This document shows positions 55,209-64,000 of a stretch of DNA of 64,000 bases, piece after piece. The DNA is from Xanthobacter autotrophicus Py2 (GTDB lineage: Bacteria > Pseudomonadota > Alphaproteobacteria > Rhizobiales > Xanthobacteraceae): assembly GCA_000017645.1 (NCBI GenBank), contig CP000781.1, positions 4,761,501 to 4,825,500 on the forward strand, given 5' to 3'. The translations under genes and the position numbers were made by a program. The stretch's first letter is position 1, and each line of letters begins with the position of its first letter. The notes beneath the pieces were generated by a model. It worked only from the letters and a program-made list of their open reading frames with translations, was not told the DNA's origin and ran no database searches.

Positions 55209-55547
55209 TCAGAAGCTCGGGGTGTCGCCGTCGAGGGGGCTCCACTGGCCGTTGACGGTGGGGTCGCCGGGCGGGCCGGAGCCGTAGCCGCCCGAGAGAT
55301 CCGGCGGGAACACATAATCGTTGTTGCGGTCGTTGCCGATCTTCACGTCGGGCCGGATGGCAGGGCCGGGACCGGGATCCAGATAATTGCCCTGGGGGAT
55401 GACCGGCAGCTGGATGACACGCGGCGACACCTGGATCCGCTGGCCGGACGAATAGGTCTGCGCCGAAGCCTGGACGGCGGCCGCCGCCATAATCGCCAGC
55501 AGCATCGCTCCCGCGGTGCCGTTCGCTCCCCAGCTCACATGCGCCAT
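55209..55547 (-). CDS. Predicted secreted protein, unknown function
   Basis: 112 aa from ATG 55547. A signal-like N-terminus ends ...GAMLLAIMAAAAVQASAQ, after which the mature part starts TYSSGQRIQVSPRVIQLPVI. The rest is Pro/Gly/Asp-rich (NYLDPGPGPAIRPD, VFPPDLSGGYGSGPPGDP) with little predicted structure. I recognise no family. An ATG at 55562 is a possible alternative start. Confidence 0.65.
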   Translation of the reverse strand: MAHVSWGANGTAGAMLLAIMAAAAVQASAQTYSSGQRIQVSPRVIQLPVIPQGNYLDPGPGPAIRPDVKIGNDRNNDYVFPPDLSGGYGSGPPGDPTVNGQWSPLDGDTPSF

Positions 55548-55757
55548 GATACCGTCCCGCATCCCGCCGAGCGACACCGCCGGCTGCCGCCTTGAAGCAC
55601 GTTCCCGGCGGGGTGTGAAGGGGTGTGCCGCCGCCATCGCGATGGCATCGGAGGAAGACACCAAAGGCAATTGCCCAAGCTGCGCCGTCGCTGCATCTTC
55701 GCGTCGAAGGGGGAGGCGGGTTAGGTCCGGTGGGTCCCCCCGTTGCGGAGGTCTCCA

Positions 55758-56534
55758 ATGATGCGGTCACGGCGCATGGTGACGCGCCTCCTCGCCGGAA
55801 TGATCCTCGCGGCCAGCATGGCCGCCATCGTGGAGGCCCAGGCGGCGCCGGCCCGGATCATCCTGCTGCGGCATGGCGAGAAGGCCGGCCCCTGGCAGCT
55901 ATGCGCGCTGGGGATGGAGCGGGCGCGGGCACTTTCGGCCTATTATCTCGGGCGCAACGCACAGAAGTCCCTGTTCCGGCCAGGCGAATCGCCGAAGGCG
56001 ATCCTCGCCATCTCCATGCATACGCTGGATACCATCTTCCCCGTCGCCGAGAGCTGGGAGTTGCCGGTCACCTTCTACAGCGCCATGCCCGAGCCACGGG
56101 GCGACGGCTTCCACCTGAGCGTCGAGCGGCTGAACCAGCGCACCCGCGAAGCGGTGCGGGACATTCTGGCTAGGCCCGAATGGGCCGGGCAGACGCTGGT
56201 GGTGGACTGGGAACACGACCACATCGCCAAGACCAAGCTTGACCGGGACCACCTCGCGGCGGCCCGCGACGCGGCCAAGGACCGGAGCGAGCCGGTGGAG
56301 CGGATCACCATCTACGATCTGCTGCACCTCGATCGGATCAAAGGCGTGCCGTACACGTGGCCGAGCGACACCTACGACTATTTCTGGATCATCGATTTCG
56401 ATGCCCAGACCGGCCAGCCCTCCGCCTTCACCATGGTGAAGCAGGAGTTCGGGCCGCCGTTCGCCGCCGTGCCGCACAACGACTGGGGGACGCCGGAAGG
56501 CGGCTCGCCGGCTTCACGAGCCGGCTGCACCTGA
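55758..56534 (+). CDS. Histidine-phosphatase superfamily protein, exported
   Basis: 258 aa. ATG 55758 (ATGATG) is seven bases after a GGAGG. A signal-like segment VTRLLAGMILAASMAAIVEA precedes the RHG motif IILLRHGEKAGPW, with the nucleophile His and Arg. LSAYYLGRNAQKSLFRPGES and a second-half acidic/His context (VVDWEHDHIAKTKLDRDHL) follow. The second catalytic His appears in WEHDHI rather than the usual GHxG. Substrate unknown. Confidence 0.82.
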   Translation: MMRSRRMVTRLLAGMILAASMAAIVEAQAAPARIILLRHGEKAGPWQLCALGMERARALSAYYLGRNAQKSLFRPGESPKAILAISMHTLDTIFPVAESWELPVTFYSAMPEPRGDGFHLSVERLNQRTREAVRDILARPEWAGQTLVVDWEHDHIAKTKLDRDHLAAARDAAKDRSEPVERITIYDLLHLDRIKGVPYTWPSDTYDYFWIIDFDAQTGQPSAFTMVKQEFGPPFAAVPHNDWGTPEGGSPASRAGCT

Positions 56535-56652
56535 GACCTCCCGGGGCCACAGACCGGCCAGGGGAGCCGGGACGCGTGACGGCGTGCGAAGGCCGCCAGG
56601 CACCGCCCGTGTCGGCCTCCGCACCAACTGTCCGATCCGCGACAGTCCGCAC

Positions 56653-56844
56653 TTATTTCTTGTACTTGCGGAGCATCATCTCGATGGCGGTAACGGATTC
56701 CGACACGTTCAGCCAGTTTTCCGCCTGTTCGTCGTTCTTGAATTCCCGGCCGAGATTGATGGGCTCGTCGTGTCCCGTCACGTGCAGGAAACAGGCCCAC
56801 TTGCCGTTGGGCAGTTGATCCACGGTGACCTTATGGTCGGACAT
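56653..56844 (-). CDS. Small conserved protein, unknown function
   Basis: 63 aa with a GAGGA ribosome site nine bases before ATG 56844. The sequence MSDHKVTVDQLPNGKWACFL, HVTGHDEPINLGREFKNDEQ, AENWLNVSESVTAIEMMLRK ends YKK. Predicted compact alpha/beta fold, soluble, no Cys pair. I do not recognise a named family. Confidence 0.7.
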   Translation of the reverse strand: MSDHKVTVDQLPNGKWACFLHVTGHDEPINLGREFKNDEQAENWLNVSESVTAIEMMLRKYKK

Positions 56845-57022
56845 GCTGCGATCCTCGCCTGCGCTGTTTGCGCTGTGTTTGCTTCAGGGGCGGCGGAGAA
56901 ATACTGGACAACCGTCGCCCGGCCAGCCCGATGCAATAGGCCTGCCAGAACAGGGCGATCGACGGCTTGACCCCCGCCTCCGCCGGGGCCACCACTGAGG
57001 CAGGTCGGGAGGGGAGGGCGAG

Positions 57023-58129
57023 ATGGACGAGATGCGCGCGCGGCTGGAAAGCCCCGAGACCTTCGAACCCCTGCTGCGCCTTGCGCTGCGGTTCGGGACG
57101 CTGGCGCTGCTGCTCATCTGGTGCTTCACCATCATGAAGCCGTTCCTCAACCCCATCCTGTGGGGCCTCATCATCGCCATTGCGTCTCACCCGCTGTTCG
57201 TCCGGCTCCGGGCGGCGGTGCACGGCCGCACCGCCGTGGCGGCCACGCTCTACGTGCTTCTGGCCCTCGCGCTGCTGGTGCTGCCGGCCTATCTCCTCGC
57301 TGATACGCTGATCGTGAGCCTCAAGCTTCTGGCCCACCACCTCGCCGACGGAACCCTGCGGGTGCCGCCGCCGCCGGATTCGGTGCGCACCTGGATCCTG
57401 GTGGGCGACCCCATTCACCGCTTCTGGCTGCTCTCCTCCACCAATCTCGACCAGGCTTTCGCCTCGATCACCCCGGAGCTGACCACCATGGGGCGCTCCA
57501 TGGTCTCGGGGGTGTCAGATGTGCTGGTCGGCTTCCTTGAATTCATCATCGCCATCTTCGTGGCGGCGGCATTCATGGCCAATGCGGCGAGCGGGCAGCG
57601 GATCGCCGGGGATGTCGCCATCCGGCTCGCGGGCGAAGGCGGGCGCAGCTATGCGGATCTCGCGGTGCGCACCATCCGCAGCGTCACCAAGGGCATCATC
57701 GGCGTCGCCCTGATCCAGTCGCTGCTGGCGGGCCTGGGCTTCCTGGCGGCGGATATCCCGGCGGCGGGATTGCTGGCGCTGTTGTGCCTGATCATCGCCA
57801 TCGTGCAGCTGCCGCTGGTGCTGGTGCTGCTGCCGGTGGTCATCTACGCCTTCACCATTCTCGATCCGGTGCCCGCCGTGGTGTTCGCGGTATGGTGCAC
57901 GGGCGTATCGCTGATCGAGCACGTGCTGCGGCCGCTGATGCTGGCGCGCGGGGTGGATGTGCCCATGCTGGTGGTGTTCATCGGCGCCATCGGTGGGCTG
58001 CTCACCTCCGGCGTGCTCGGCCTGTTCGTCGGGCCGGTGGTGCTGGCGCTGGGCTACACGCTGGTGCTGGCCTGGCTGCAGGCGGCGCCCCGTGGCGCGG
58101 GGACCGGCGTGGATATCAAAAGCCTTTGA
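57023..58129 (+). CDS. AI-2E family transporter (UPF0118-type permease)
   Basis: 368 aa with about eight helices. FGTLALLLIWCFTIMKPFLN, PILWGLIIAIASHPLFVRLR and the C-terminal LLTSGVLGLFVGPVVLALGY are characteristic. A central soluble loop (about 105-160) carries DSVRTWILVGDPIHRFW. Families of this type include TqsA (AI-2 export) and sodium/proton antiporters; substrate is unknown here. It ends before a perfect 13-bp hairpin shared with the converging lactate permease gene. Confidence 0.9.
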   Translation: MDEMRARLESPETFEPLLRLALRFGTLALLLIWCFTIMKPFLNPILWGLIIAIASHPLFVRLRAAVHGRTAVAATLYVLLALALLVLPAYLLADTLIVSLKLLAHHLADGTLRVPPPPDSVRTWILVGDPIHRFWLLSSTNLDQAFASITPELTTMGRSMVSGVSDVLVGFLEFIIAIFVAAAFMANAASGQRIAGDVAIRLAGEGGRSYADLAVRTIRSVTKGIIGVALIQSLLAGLGFLAADIPAAGLLALLCLIIAIVQLPLVLVLLPVVIYAFTILDPVPAVVFAVWCTGVSLIEHVLRPLMLARGVDVPMLVVFIGAIGGLLTSGVLGLFVGPVVLALGYTLVLAWLQAAPRGAGTGVDIKSL

Positions 58130-58156
58130 AGCCCCTCCCTTCGTCCGGGAACGGCG

Positions 58157-58187
58157 ATCCGCCGGCGCGAGGGCCGCGCCGGCGGAT
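58157..58187. terminator. Perfect 13-bp hairpin between convergent genes
   Basis: ATCCGCCGGCGCG (58157-58169), loop AGGGC, CGCGCCGGCGGAT (58175-58187). It lies 28 bases after the AI-2E stop and 10 bases after the lctP stop; no T-run, so possibly an mRNA end-stabilising structure. Confidence 0.55.
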
Positions 58188-58196
58188 ATGCGTCGG

Positions 58197-59882
<1,686 letters not shown>

Positions 59883-60196
59883 CGGGTGCCCCTCCAGCCT
59901 CAGGACAAGCGGGGGCGTTCGGACCCGCGATGCGGTCCGTGCCTTCTTTGCTGCCTCTGAGCGGTGTTATCGGTATGTGAGTATGGCGAACGACCACAGG
60001 CGCACCGCGGTCAATCTTTTCCTCCGGATATGGTAGTCTGGTCTTCTAATGAACCAGTATCGTCATTTCGGTAAAATACTTTGACCATGCGTGTCAACTG
60101 GAGAAATCTCTTTCACCGCCACAAAGCGGCGGCTAAAATCAGTTCAAATCGCAAGAAGGCCGCTAAACTCTTGATTCTCCTCAAGCGGCAGAGCAG
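59883..60196. promoter_or_regulatory. lctP-fadR-type divergent control region
   Basis: 314 bp without a gene, more A+T rich than its surroundings between 60010 and 60180. CTGGT (60038-60042) and ACCAG (60053-60057) form a dyad with a 10-bp spacer; GntR/FadR-type regulators bind TGGT...ACCA-like sites, so this is a candidate operator. Promoter boxes could not be assigned with confidence. Confidence 0.45.
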
Positions 60197-60994
60197 ATGG
60201 GCAGGATGACCAAGGACGGCATCAAGGGCGCCAGCGCCGCCGAAAGCACCGCGCGCCACATCGAGGAACTGATCGTCGAGGGTGCGCTGCGCCCGGGGGA
60301 GCCGCTACTTCCGGAACGGGAGATGGCCCTGCGCCTCAACGTCTCGCGCCCGACCTTGCGTCAGGGCATGAAGATGCTGGAGGACAAGGGCCTGCTGGTC
60401 GCCGACACCAATGGCAGCCGGGTTGTGGCCCCGCTCGGGATCAGCTTCACCGACCCGCTGATCGATCTCCTGTCGTCCGGCGAGGCGGTGACGGACGACT
60501 ATCTCGAGCTGCGCGCCACCCTCGAGCGCATGGCGGCCACGCTTGCGGCCACTCGCGCCAACGATGTGGACCGCGCCATCCTGCGGGAAGCCATGGAGCG
60601 CATCGACCGCGCCCATGGCGAGGCCGATGCGGGCGACGAGGCGGAAGCCGACGTGGACCTGCACCTGGCTGTCTACGAGGCGAGCCACAATCTGGTCCTG
60701 CTCCACATCATGCGCGCCCTGTCGGGCATGCTGCGCAAGGGCATCTTCCACAACCGCGAAAAGCTCTATGCCCGGCCGGAGGTGCGCGACGTGCTGCGCG
60801 ACCAGCACCGCGCCATCTACGAAGCCATCATGGCCCGCGATCCGGAAGCGGCTGGCCGCTGCGCCGAGGCACATATGAGCTATACCCAGCGCGTCATTGC
60901 CGAGATCGCGGCCGCCGATGCGCGCCTCGAAATCTCCCTGCGCCGCATCGAGGGCGGTGGCATCGCCTCACGCGCCGGCAAGGCACGCAGCTGA
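60197..60994 (+). CDS. FadR/GntR-family transcriptional regulator (LldR-like)
   Basis: 265 aa. N-terminal winged HTH (about 15-75): IEELIVEGALRPGEPLLPER, EMALRLNVSRPTLRQGMKML, EDKGLLVADTNGSRVVAPLG. C-terminal FCD effector domain with helical DYLELRATLERMAATLAATR and metal-ligand-type Asp/His positions (DVDLHLAVYEASHN, HRAIYEAIMARD). Divergent from lctP, so it very likely controls lactate or related 2-hydroxyacid uptake; the ligand is inferred. Confidence 0.9.
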   Translation: MGRMTKDGIKGASAAESTARHIEELIVEGALRPGEPLLPEREMALRLNVSRPTLRQGMKMLEDKGLLVADTNGSRVVAPLGISFTDPLIDLLSSGEAVTDDYLELRATLERMAATLAATRANDVDRAILREAMERIDRAHGEADAGDEAEADVDLHLAVYEASHNLVLLHIMRALSGMLRKGIFHNREKLYARPEVRDVLRDQHRAIYEAIMARDPEAAGRCAEAHMSYTQRVIAEIAAADARLEISLRRIEGGGIASRAGKARS

Positions 60995-61319
60995 GATCGC
61001 GCGGCTGAGATTCTGCGGCTGAAGCGGTTCGCGCCCCGATTTTGGCACCGCACGCGCCACGGCGCGATCGGGCGTGCCCCTGTCGGCCGTCCGTTGCTCT
61101 CCCCAAGATGGCGAATCGGGATTAAGGTCACATCGCTCGCCTGCCCGTGTATTTAGGTACCTCGCGCAAGTAGACCGACAAAATCACCGACACCTGCGGC
61201 TGTTTCGCGGGCGATGACACTTCCCACGCCACATACACCATCCGGTGTAATGGCGTGATCTGGGAAATGCCCGACCAAAAACGCCGCTGGGATGTTCCGA
61301 GGATCTGGGGAGGACCGAC
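60995..61319. promoter_or_regulatory. Upstream region of the RND efflux operon
   Basis: 325 bp without a gene. The first half is G+C rich with partial self-complementarity (GCGCCACGGCGCG near 61049-61063). The second half contains the 16-bp dyad at 61234-61249 and a GGGGAGGA ribosome site just before the adaptor start. Confidence 0.45.
61234..61249. promoter_or_regulatory. Palindromic operator candidate TACACC-ATCC-GGTGTA
   Basis: Perfect 6-bp arms around a 4-bp centre, 71 bp before the RND adaptor start. The form suits a TetR-type repressor of the efflux genes, but no such regulator gene is adjacent. Confidence 0.5.
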
Positions 61320-62429
61320 ATGTCGCGCGCCCGTGCTGCCCGCATCGTTTCGCTGCTGTTGCTCGGTCTCCTATCTCCATGCGTTGCGCGCACCCAGGAG
61401 GGCGGCATTCCGGTGGGCGTCGTTCCTGCCGCGCTCAAGCCCATCTCCGACGCCATGGAATTCGTCGGCCGCGTGGAGGCGCCCGAACGCGTCGAGATCC
61501 GCGCCCGGGTGAAGGGCATGCTGGAAGCCGTCTTGTTCAAGGAGGGCGAGACGGTGAAGGAGGGCGCACCACTCTACCGCATCGAGAAGCCGCTGTTCCA
61601 GGCGGATGTGGAGAATGCCGAAGGCAACGTGGAGCGGGCCAAGGCCGCCCTGAGCCTGGCCAAGATCCAGCGCGAGCGCGCCGAGGAACTGGTCGCGAAG
61701 AATGCCGGCACGGTGGTGGCCCGCGACCAGGCGGTGGCGAACGAGGAATCCTCCAAGGGCGCGCTGCTGTCCGCCGAAGCCAGCCTCCACACCACGCAGA
61801 TCAATCTCGGCTACACCGACATCGTCTCCCCCATCACCGGCCGCATCGGCCGCTCGGCCGTCACCCGCGGCCACATCGTGGGTCCGGAGAGTGGCGTGCT
61901 CGCCACCGTGGTGAGCCAGGATCCCATGTACGTCACCTTCCCCGTCAGCCAGCGCGACTATCTGGAGGCGCAGAAGGACGAGGGGAAGGTGGACCTCGCC
62001 AACGTGGAAGTGCGCATCAAGTTCTCCGATGGCGCGGTCTATGGCGAGGTGGGGCGGGTGAATTTCGTGGACGTGTCGGTCAACCGCACCACCGACACCA
62101 TGATCCTGCGCGCCGACGTGCCCAACCCGAGCGGCAAGCTGGTGGACGGCCAGCTTGTCCGTGTGGAGCTGAAGGCGGGGACGCCGGAAGAACGGGTGGT
62201 GATCCCGCAGGCGGCGCTGATCGCCGACCAGGCCGGCGTCTATGTGTTCGTGGTGGAGAACGGCAAGGCTGTGGTGCGCCGGGTGAAAACCGGCGCCACC
62301 CAGGGGCCGAACATCATCATCACCGACGGCGTGAAGGCCGGCGAGCCGGTCATCGTGGAGGGCTTCGAGAGCCTGAAGCCCGGCATCGCGGTGCGCGCGA
62401 TCCCGACGGCCATCGGCCTGAAAGGCTGA
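61320..62429 (+). CDS. RND efflux periplasmic adaptor subunit
   Basis: 369 aa membrane-fusion protein. A signal-like start (IVSLLLLGLLSPCVA) precedes the barrel-sandwich MEFVGRVEAPERVEIRARVK and LEAVLFKEGETVKEGAPLYR, the alpha-hairpin (about 90-150), then INLGYTDIVSPITGRIGRSA and GPESGVLATVVSQDPMYVTF, all typical of AcrA/MexA. It lacks a clear lipobox Cys. First gene of an operon; the pump gene starts three bases after its stop. Confidence 0.94.
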   Translation: MSRARAARIVSLLLLGLLSPCVARTQEGGIPVGVVPAALKPISDAMEFVGRVEAPERVEIRARVKGMLEAVLFKEGETVKEGAPLYRIEKPLFQADVENAEGNVERAKAALSLAKIQRERAEELVAKNAGTVVARDQAVANEESSKGALLSAEASLHTTQINLGYTDIVSPITGRIGRSAVTRGHIVGPESGVLATVVSQDPMYVTFPVSQRDYLEAQKDEGKVDLANVEVRIKFSDGAVYGEVGRVNFVDVSVNRTTDTMILRADVPNPSGKLVDGQLVRVELKAGTPEERVVIPQAALIADQAGVYVFVVENGKAVVRRVKTGATQGPNIIITDGVKAGEPVIVEGFESLKPGIAVRAIPTAIGLKG

Positions 62430-62432
62430 GCC

Positions 62433-64000
62433 ATGCTCTCCTCCGTCTTCGTCGACCGCCCGCGGCTCGCCATCGTCATCGCCATCGTCACGACGATTGC
62501 CGGCCTGCTCTCGCTGCTGGCCATCCCGGTGGCGCAGTATCCGGATATCATCCCGCCGCAGGTGTCGGTGACCACCGCCTATCCCGGCGCCTCCGCCGAG
62601 GTGGTGGATTCCACCATCGCCCAGCCCATCGAGGCCCAGGTGGTGGGCGTAGACAAGCTCATCTACATGAAGAGCGTGTCCGGCGATGACGGAAGCTACA
62701 CGCTCACCGGCTCGTTCGAGCTGGGCACCGACCCGGACATCAACACCGTCAACATGAACAATCGCGTCCAGGTGGCGCAGTCCAAGCTGCCGGAGGATGT
62801 GAAGCGCCAGGGCGTGGTGGTGAAGAAGAAGTCGTCGGCGCTGCTTGGCGTGCTGGCCATTTCCTCACCAAAGAAGACCTGGGACCCGCTCTATATCTCC
62901 AACTACGTCACGATCAACATTCTCGACGAGCTGAAGAGCATTCCGGGCGTCGGCGATGCCGCGCTCTGGGGTCCGCAGGACTATGCCGTCCGGGCCTGGG
63001 TGAAGACCGACCGGCTCACCGGCCTCGGCCTCACCACCCAGGACATCGTCGCCGCCATCCGGGGCCAGAACATCCAGGCGGCGGTGGGCCGCATCGGAGC
63101 ACGACCGGTCTCCGACGACCAGCAGTTGCAGCTGAACCTGCGTACCAAGGGTCGGCTGTCCAGCATCGAGGAATTCGAGAAGATCGTCCTGCGCACCAAC
63201 GAGGACGGCTCGGTGCTGCGCCTCGGCGACGTGGCGCGGCTCGAGCTGGGCGCAGCCAACCTCGACCGTGAGACCCTGTTCAACGGCGGCCCGGCGGCGG
63301 TGCTGGCGCTCTACCAGTCGCCCGGCGCCAACGCCATCACCACCATCAACGCCGTGCGCAAGCGCATGGATGAGCTGTCGAAGGCCTTCCCCGAGGACCT
63401 CGCCTGGAAGGTCACCTACGACCCCACCTCGTTCGTGGTGGAGACCATCCACGAGGTGCAGAAGACCCTGATCGAGGCGTTCATCCTCGTGGTGCTGGTG
63501 GTCTACCTCTTCCTCGGCAGCTTCCGGGCGACCCTGATCCCGACGCTCGCGGTGCCGGTAAGCCTCATCGGCACCTTCATCGTGCTCAACGCCATCGGCT
63601 ATTCGGCGAACTCGGTGTCGCTGCTGGCCATCGTGCTCGCCATCGGCATCGTGGTGGATGACGCCATCGTGGTGGTGGAGAATGTCGAGCGCGTGATGGA
63701 GGAGCATCCCGAGTTCACCCCCGCCGAGGCCACCAAGCGGGCCATGGCGGAAATCACCGCGCCCATCATTGCCATCACCCTGGTGCTGCTCTCCGTGTTC
63801 GTGCCGGTGGCCTTCATTCCCGGCATCTCCGGCGAGCTGTTCCGGCAGTTCGCTGTGACGGTGGCGGTGGCCATGTTCCTCTCGGCCATCAACGCGCTCA
63901 CCCTTTCGCCGGCGCTCTGCGCCATCCTGCTGAAGCCTTCCCACGGGCCGAAGAAGGGCCCCATCGGCTATGTGATGCGCGGCATCGACAAGGTACGCGA
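62433..64000 (+). CDS. RND efflux transporter permease (AcrB type), C-terminus cut by window edge
   Basis: About 522 codons are visible of an expected about 1040. MLSSVFVDRPRLAIVIAIVT starts TM1; the porter domain has YPDIIPPQVSVTTAYPGASA and EAQVVGVDKLIYMKSVSGDD. The TM4 proton-relay motif VVDDAIVVVENVERVM is present, followed by FVPVAFIPGISGELFRQFAV and LTLSPALCAILLKP. Hydrophobe/amphiphile efflux (HAE-1) class; substrates unknown. Whether an outer-membrane channel follows cannot be seen. Confidence 0.95.
   Translation, partial: MLSSVFVDRPRLAIVIAIVTTIAGLLSLLAIPVAQYPDIIPPQVSVTTAYPGASAEVVDSTIAQPIEAQVVGVDKLIYMKSVSGDDGSYTLTGSFELGTDPDINTVNMNNRVQVAQSKLPEDVKRQGVVVKKKSSALLGVLAISSPKKTWDPLYISNYVTINILDELKSIPGVGDAALWGPQDYAVRAWVKTDRLTGLGLTTQDIVAAIRGQNIQAAVGRIGARPVSDDQQLQLNLRTKGRLSSIEEFEKIVLRTNEDGSVLRLGDVARLELGAANLDRETLFNGGPAAVLALYQSPGANAITTINAVRKRMDELSKAFPEDLAWKVTYDPTSFVVETIHEVQKTLIEAFILVVLVVYLFLGSFRATLIPTLAVPVSLIGTFIVLNAIGYSANSVSLLAIVLAIGIVVDDAIVVVENVERVMEEHPEFTPAEATKRAMAEITAPIIAITLVLLSVFVPVAFIPGISGELFRQFAVTVAVAMFLSAINALTLSPALCAILLKPSHGPKKGPIGYVMRGIDKVR

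Overview
The window is high-GC chromosomal DNA from an alphaproteobacterium, most likely Hyphomicrobiales near Xanthobacter/Azorhizobium/Ancylobacter. The clues are the order yajC-secD-secF followed by an Mth938-type gene and a squalene/phytoene-synthase-like gene, a DUF2842 gene, a DUF1127 mini-protein, an alphaproteobacterial type of LexA box (GAAC-N7-GAAC), and palindromic intergenic repeats of a kind common in that order. Nearly all coding regions are housekeeping or conserved accessory genes; there is no phage, CRISPR array or rRNA operon. The genus is an inference.

Layout: 1-7.8 kb carries a threonine ammonia-lyase (cut by the window edge), hemB, a 3-hydroxyisobutyryl-CoA-hydrolase-like gene with a small membrane protein, an O-methyltransferase, a minus-strand set (tiny membrane peptide, HTH regulator, atypical SDR, Rieske ferredoxin), a TrpC-like protein that has lost IGPS catalytic residues, and an FmdB zinc ribbon. 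7.8-11.4 kb is a translationally coupled pair: a PPDK-like protein without the PEP/pyruvate domain and a 646-residue partner. 11.6-21.1 kb holds recQ, a cinA-type amidase, the Sec accessory operon, a kinase with an ANL-like tail, and trmFO. 21.3-29 kb holds a DUF1127 gene, uvrA and ssb (divergent, with two SOS boxes between them) and gyrA. 29-42.6 kb contains a LysE-type exporter, glk, an aromatic hydroxylase and a gluconolactonase, tRNA-Ser(UGA), rlpA, a D-Ala-D-Ala carboxypeptidase homologue with altered active-site motifs in an overlapping operon with tmk and holB, then metG, a lipoprotein, bioY, tatD and a CoA-binding protein.

42.7-45.1 kb is a metY gene split by a complete IS630-family element with TA target duplications; the host reading frame is restored exactly when the element is removed in silico. 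45.2-53.9 kb has an Ntn (choloylglycine-type) hydrolase, a LysR regulator divergent from cidA/cidB, ctaA, DUF2842, a Wzz/BY-kinase-like protein with no Walker A, a crotonase paralogue, a hotdog thioesterase and a flavodoxin-fold reductase. 54-64 kb contains rplM-rpsI with a clear promoter and terminator, a secreted protein, a histidine phosphatase, an AI-2E-type permease, lactate permease divergent from a FadR-type regulator, and an RND efflux operon running off the right edge.

A recurring theme is conserved folds with altered catalytic residues (TrpC-like, SDR, DacC-like, BY-kinase-like, crotonase, ANL tail). The best candidates for undescribed biology are the PPDK-like/partner pair and the kinase-ANL fusion. 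All functional statements rest on reading the sequence and family knowledge; no database search was run.
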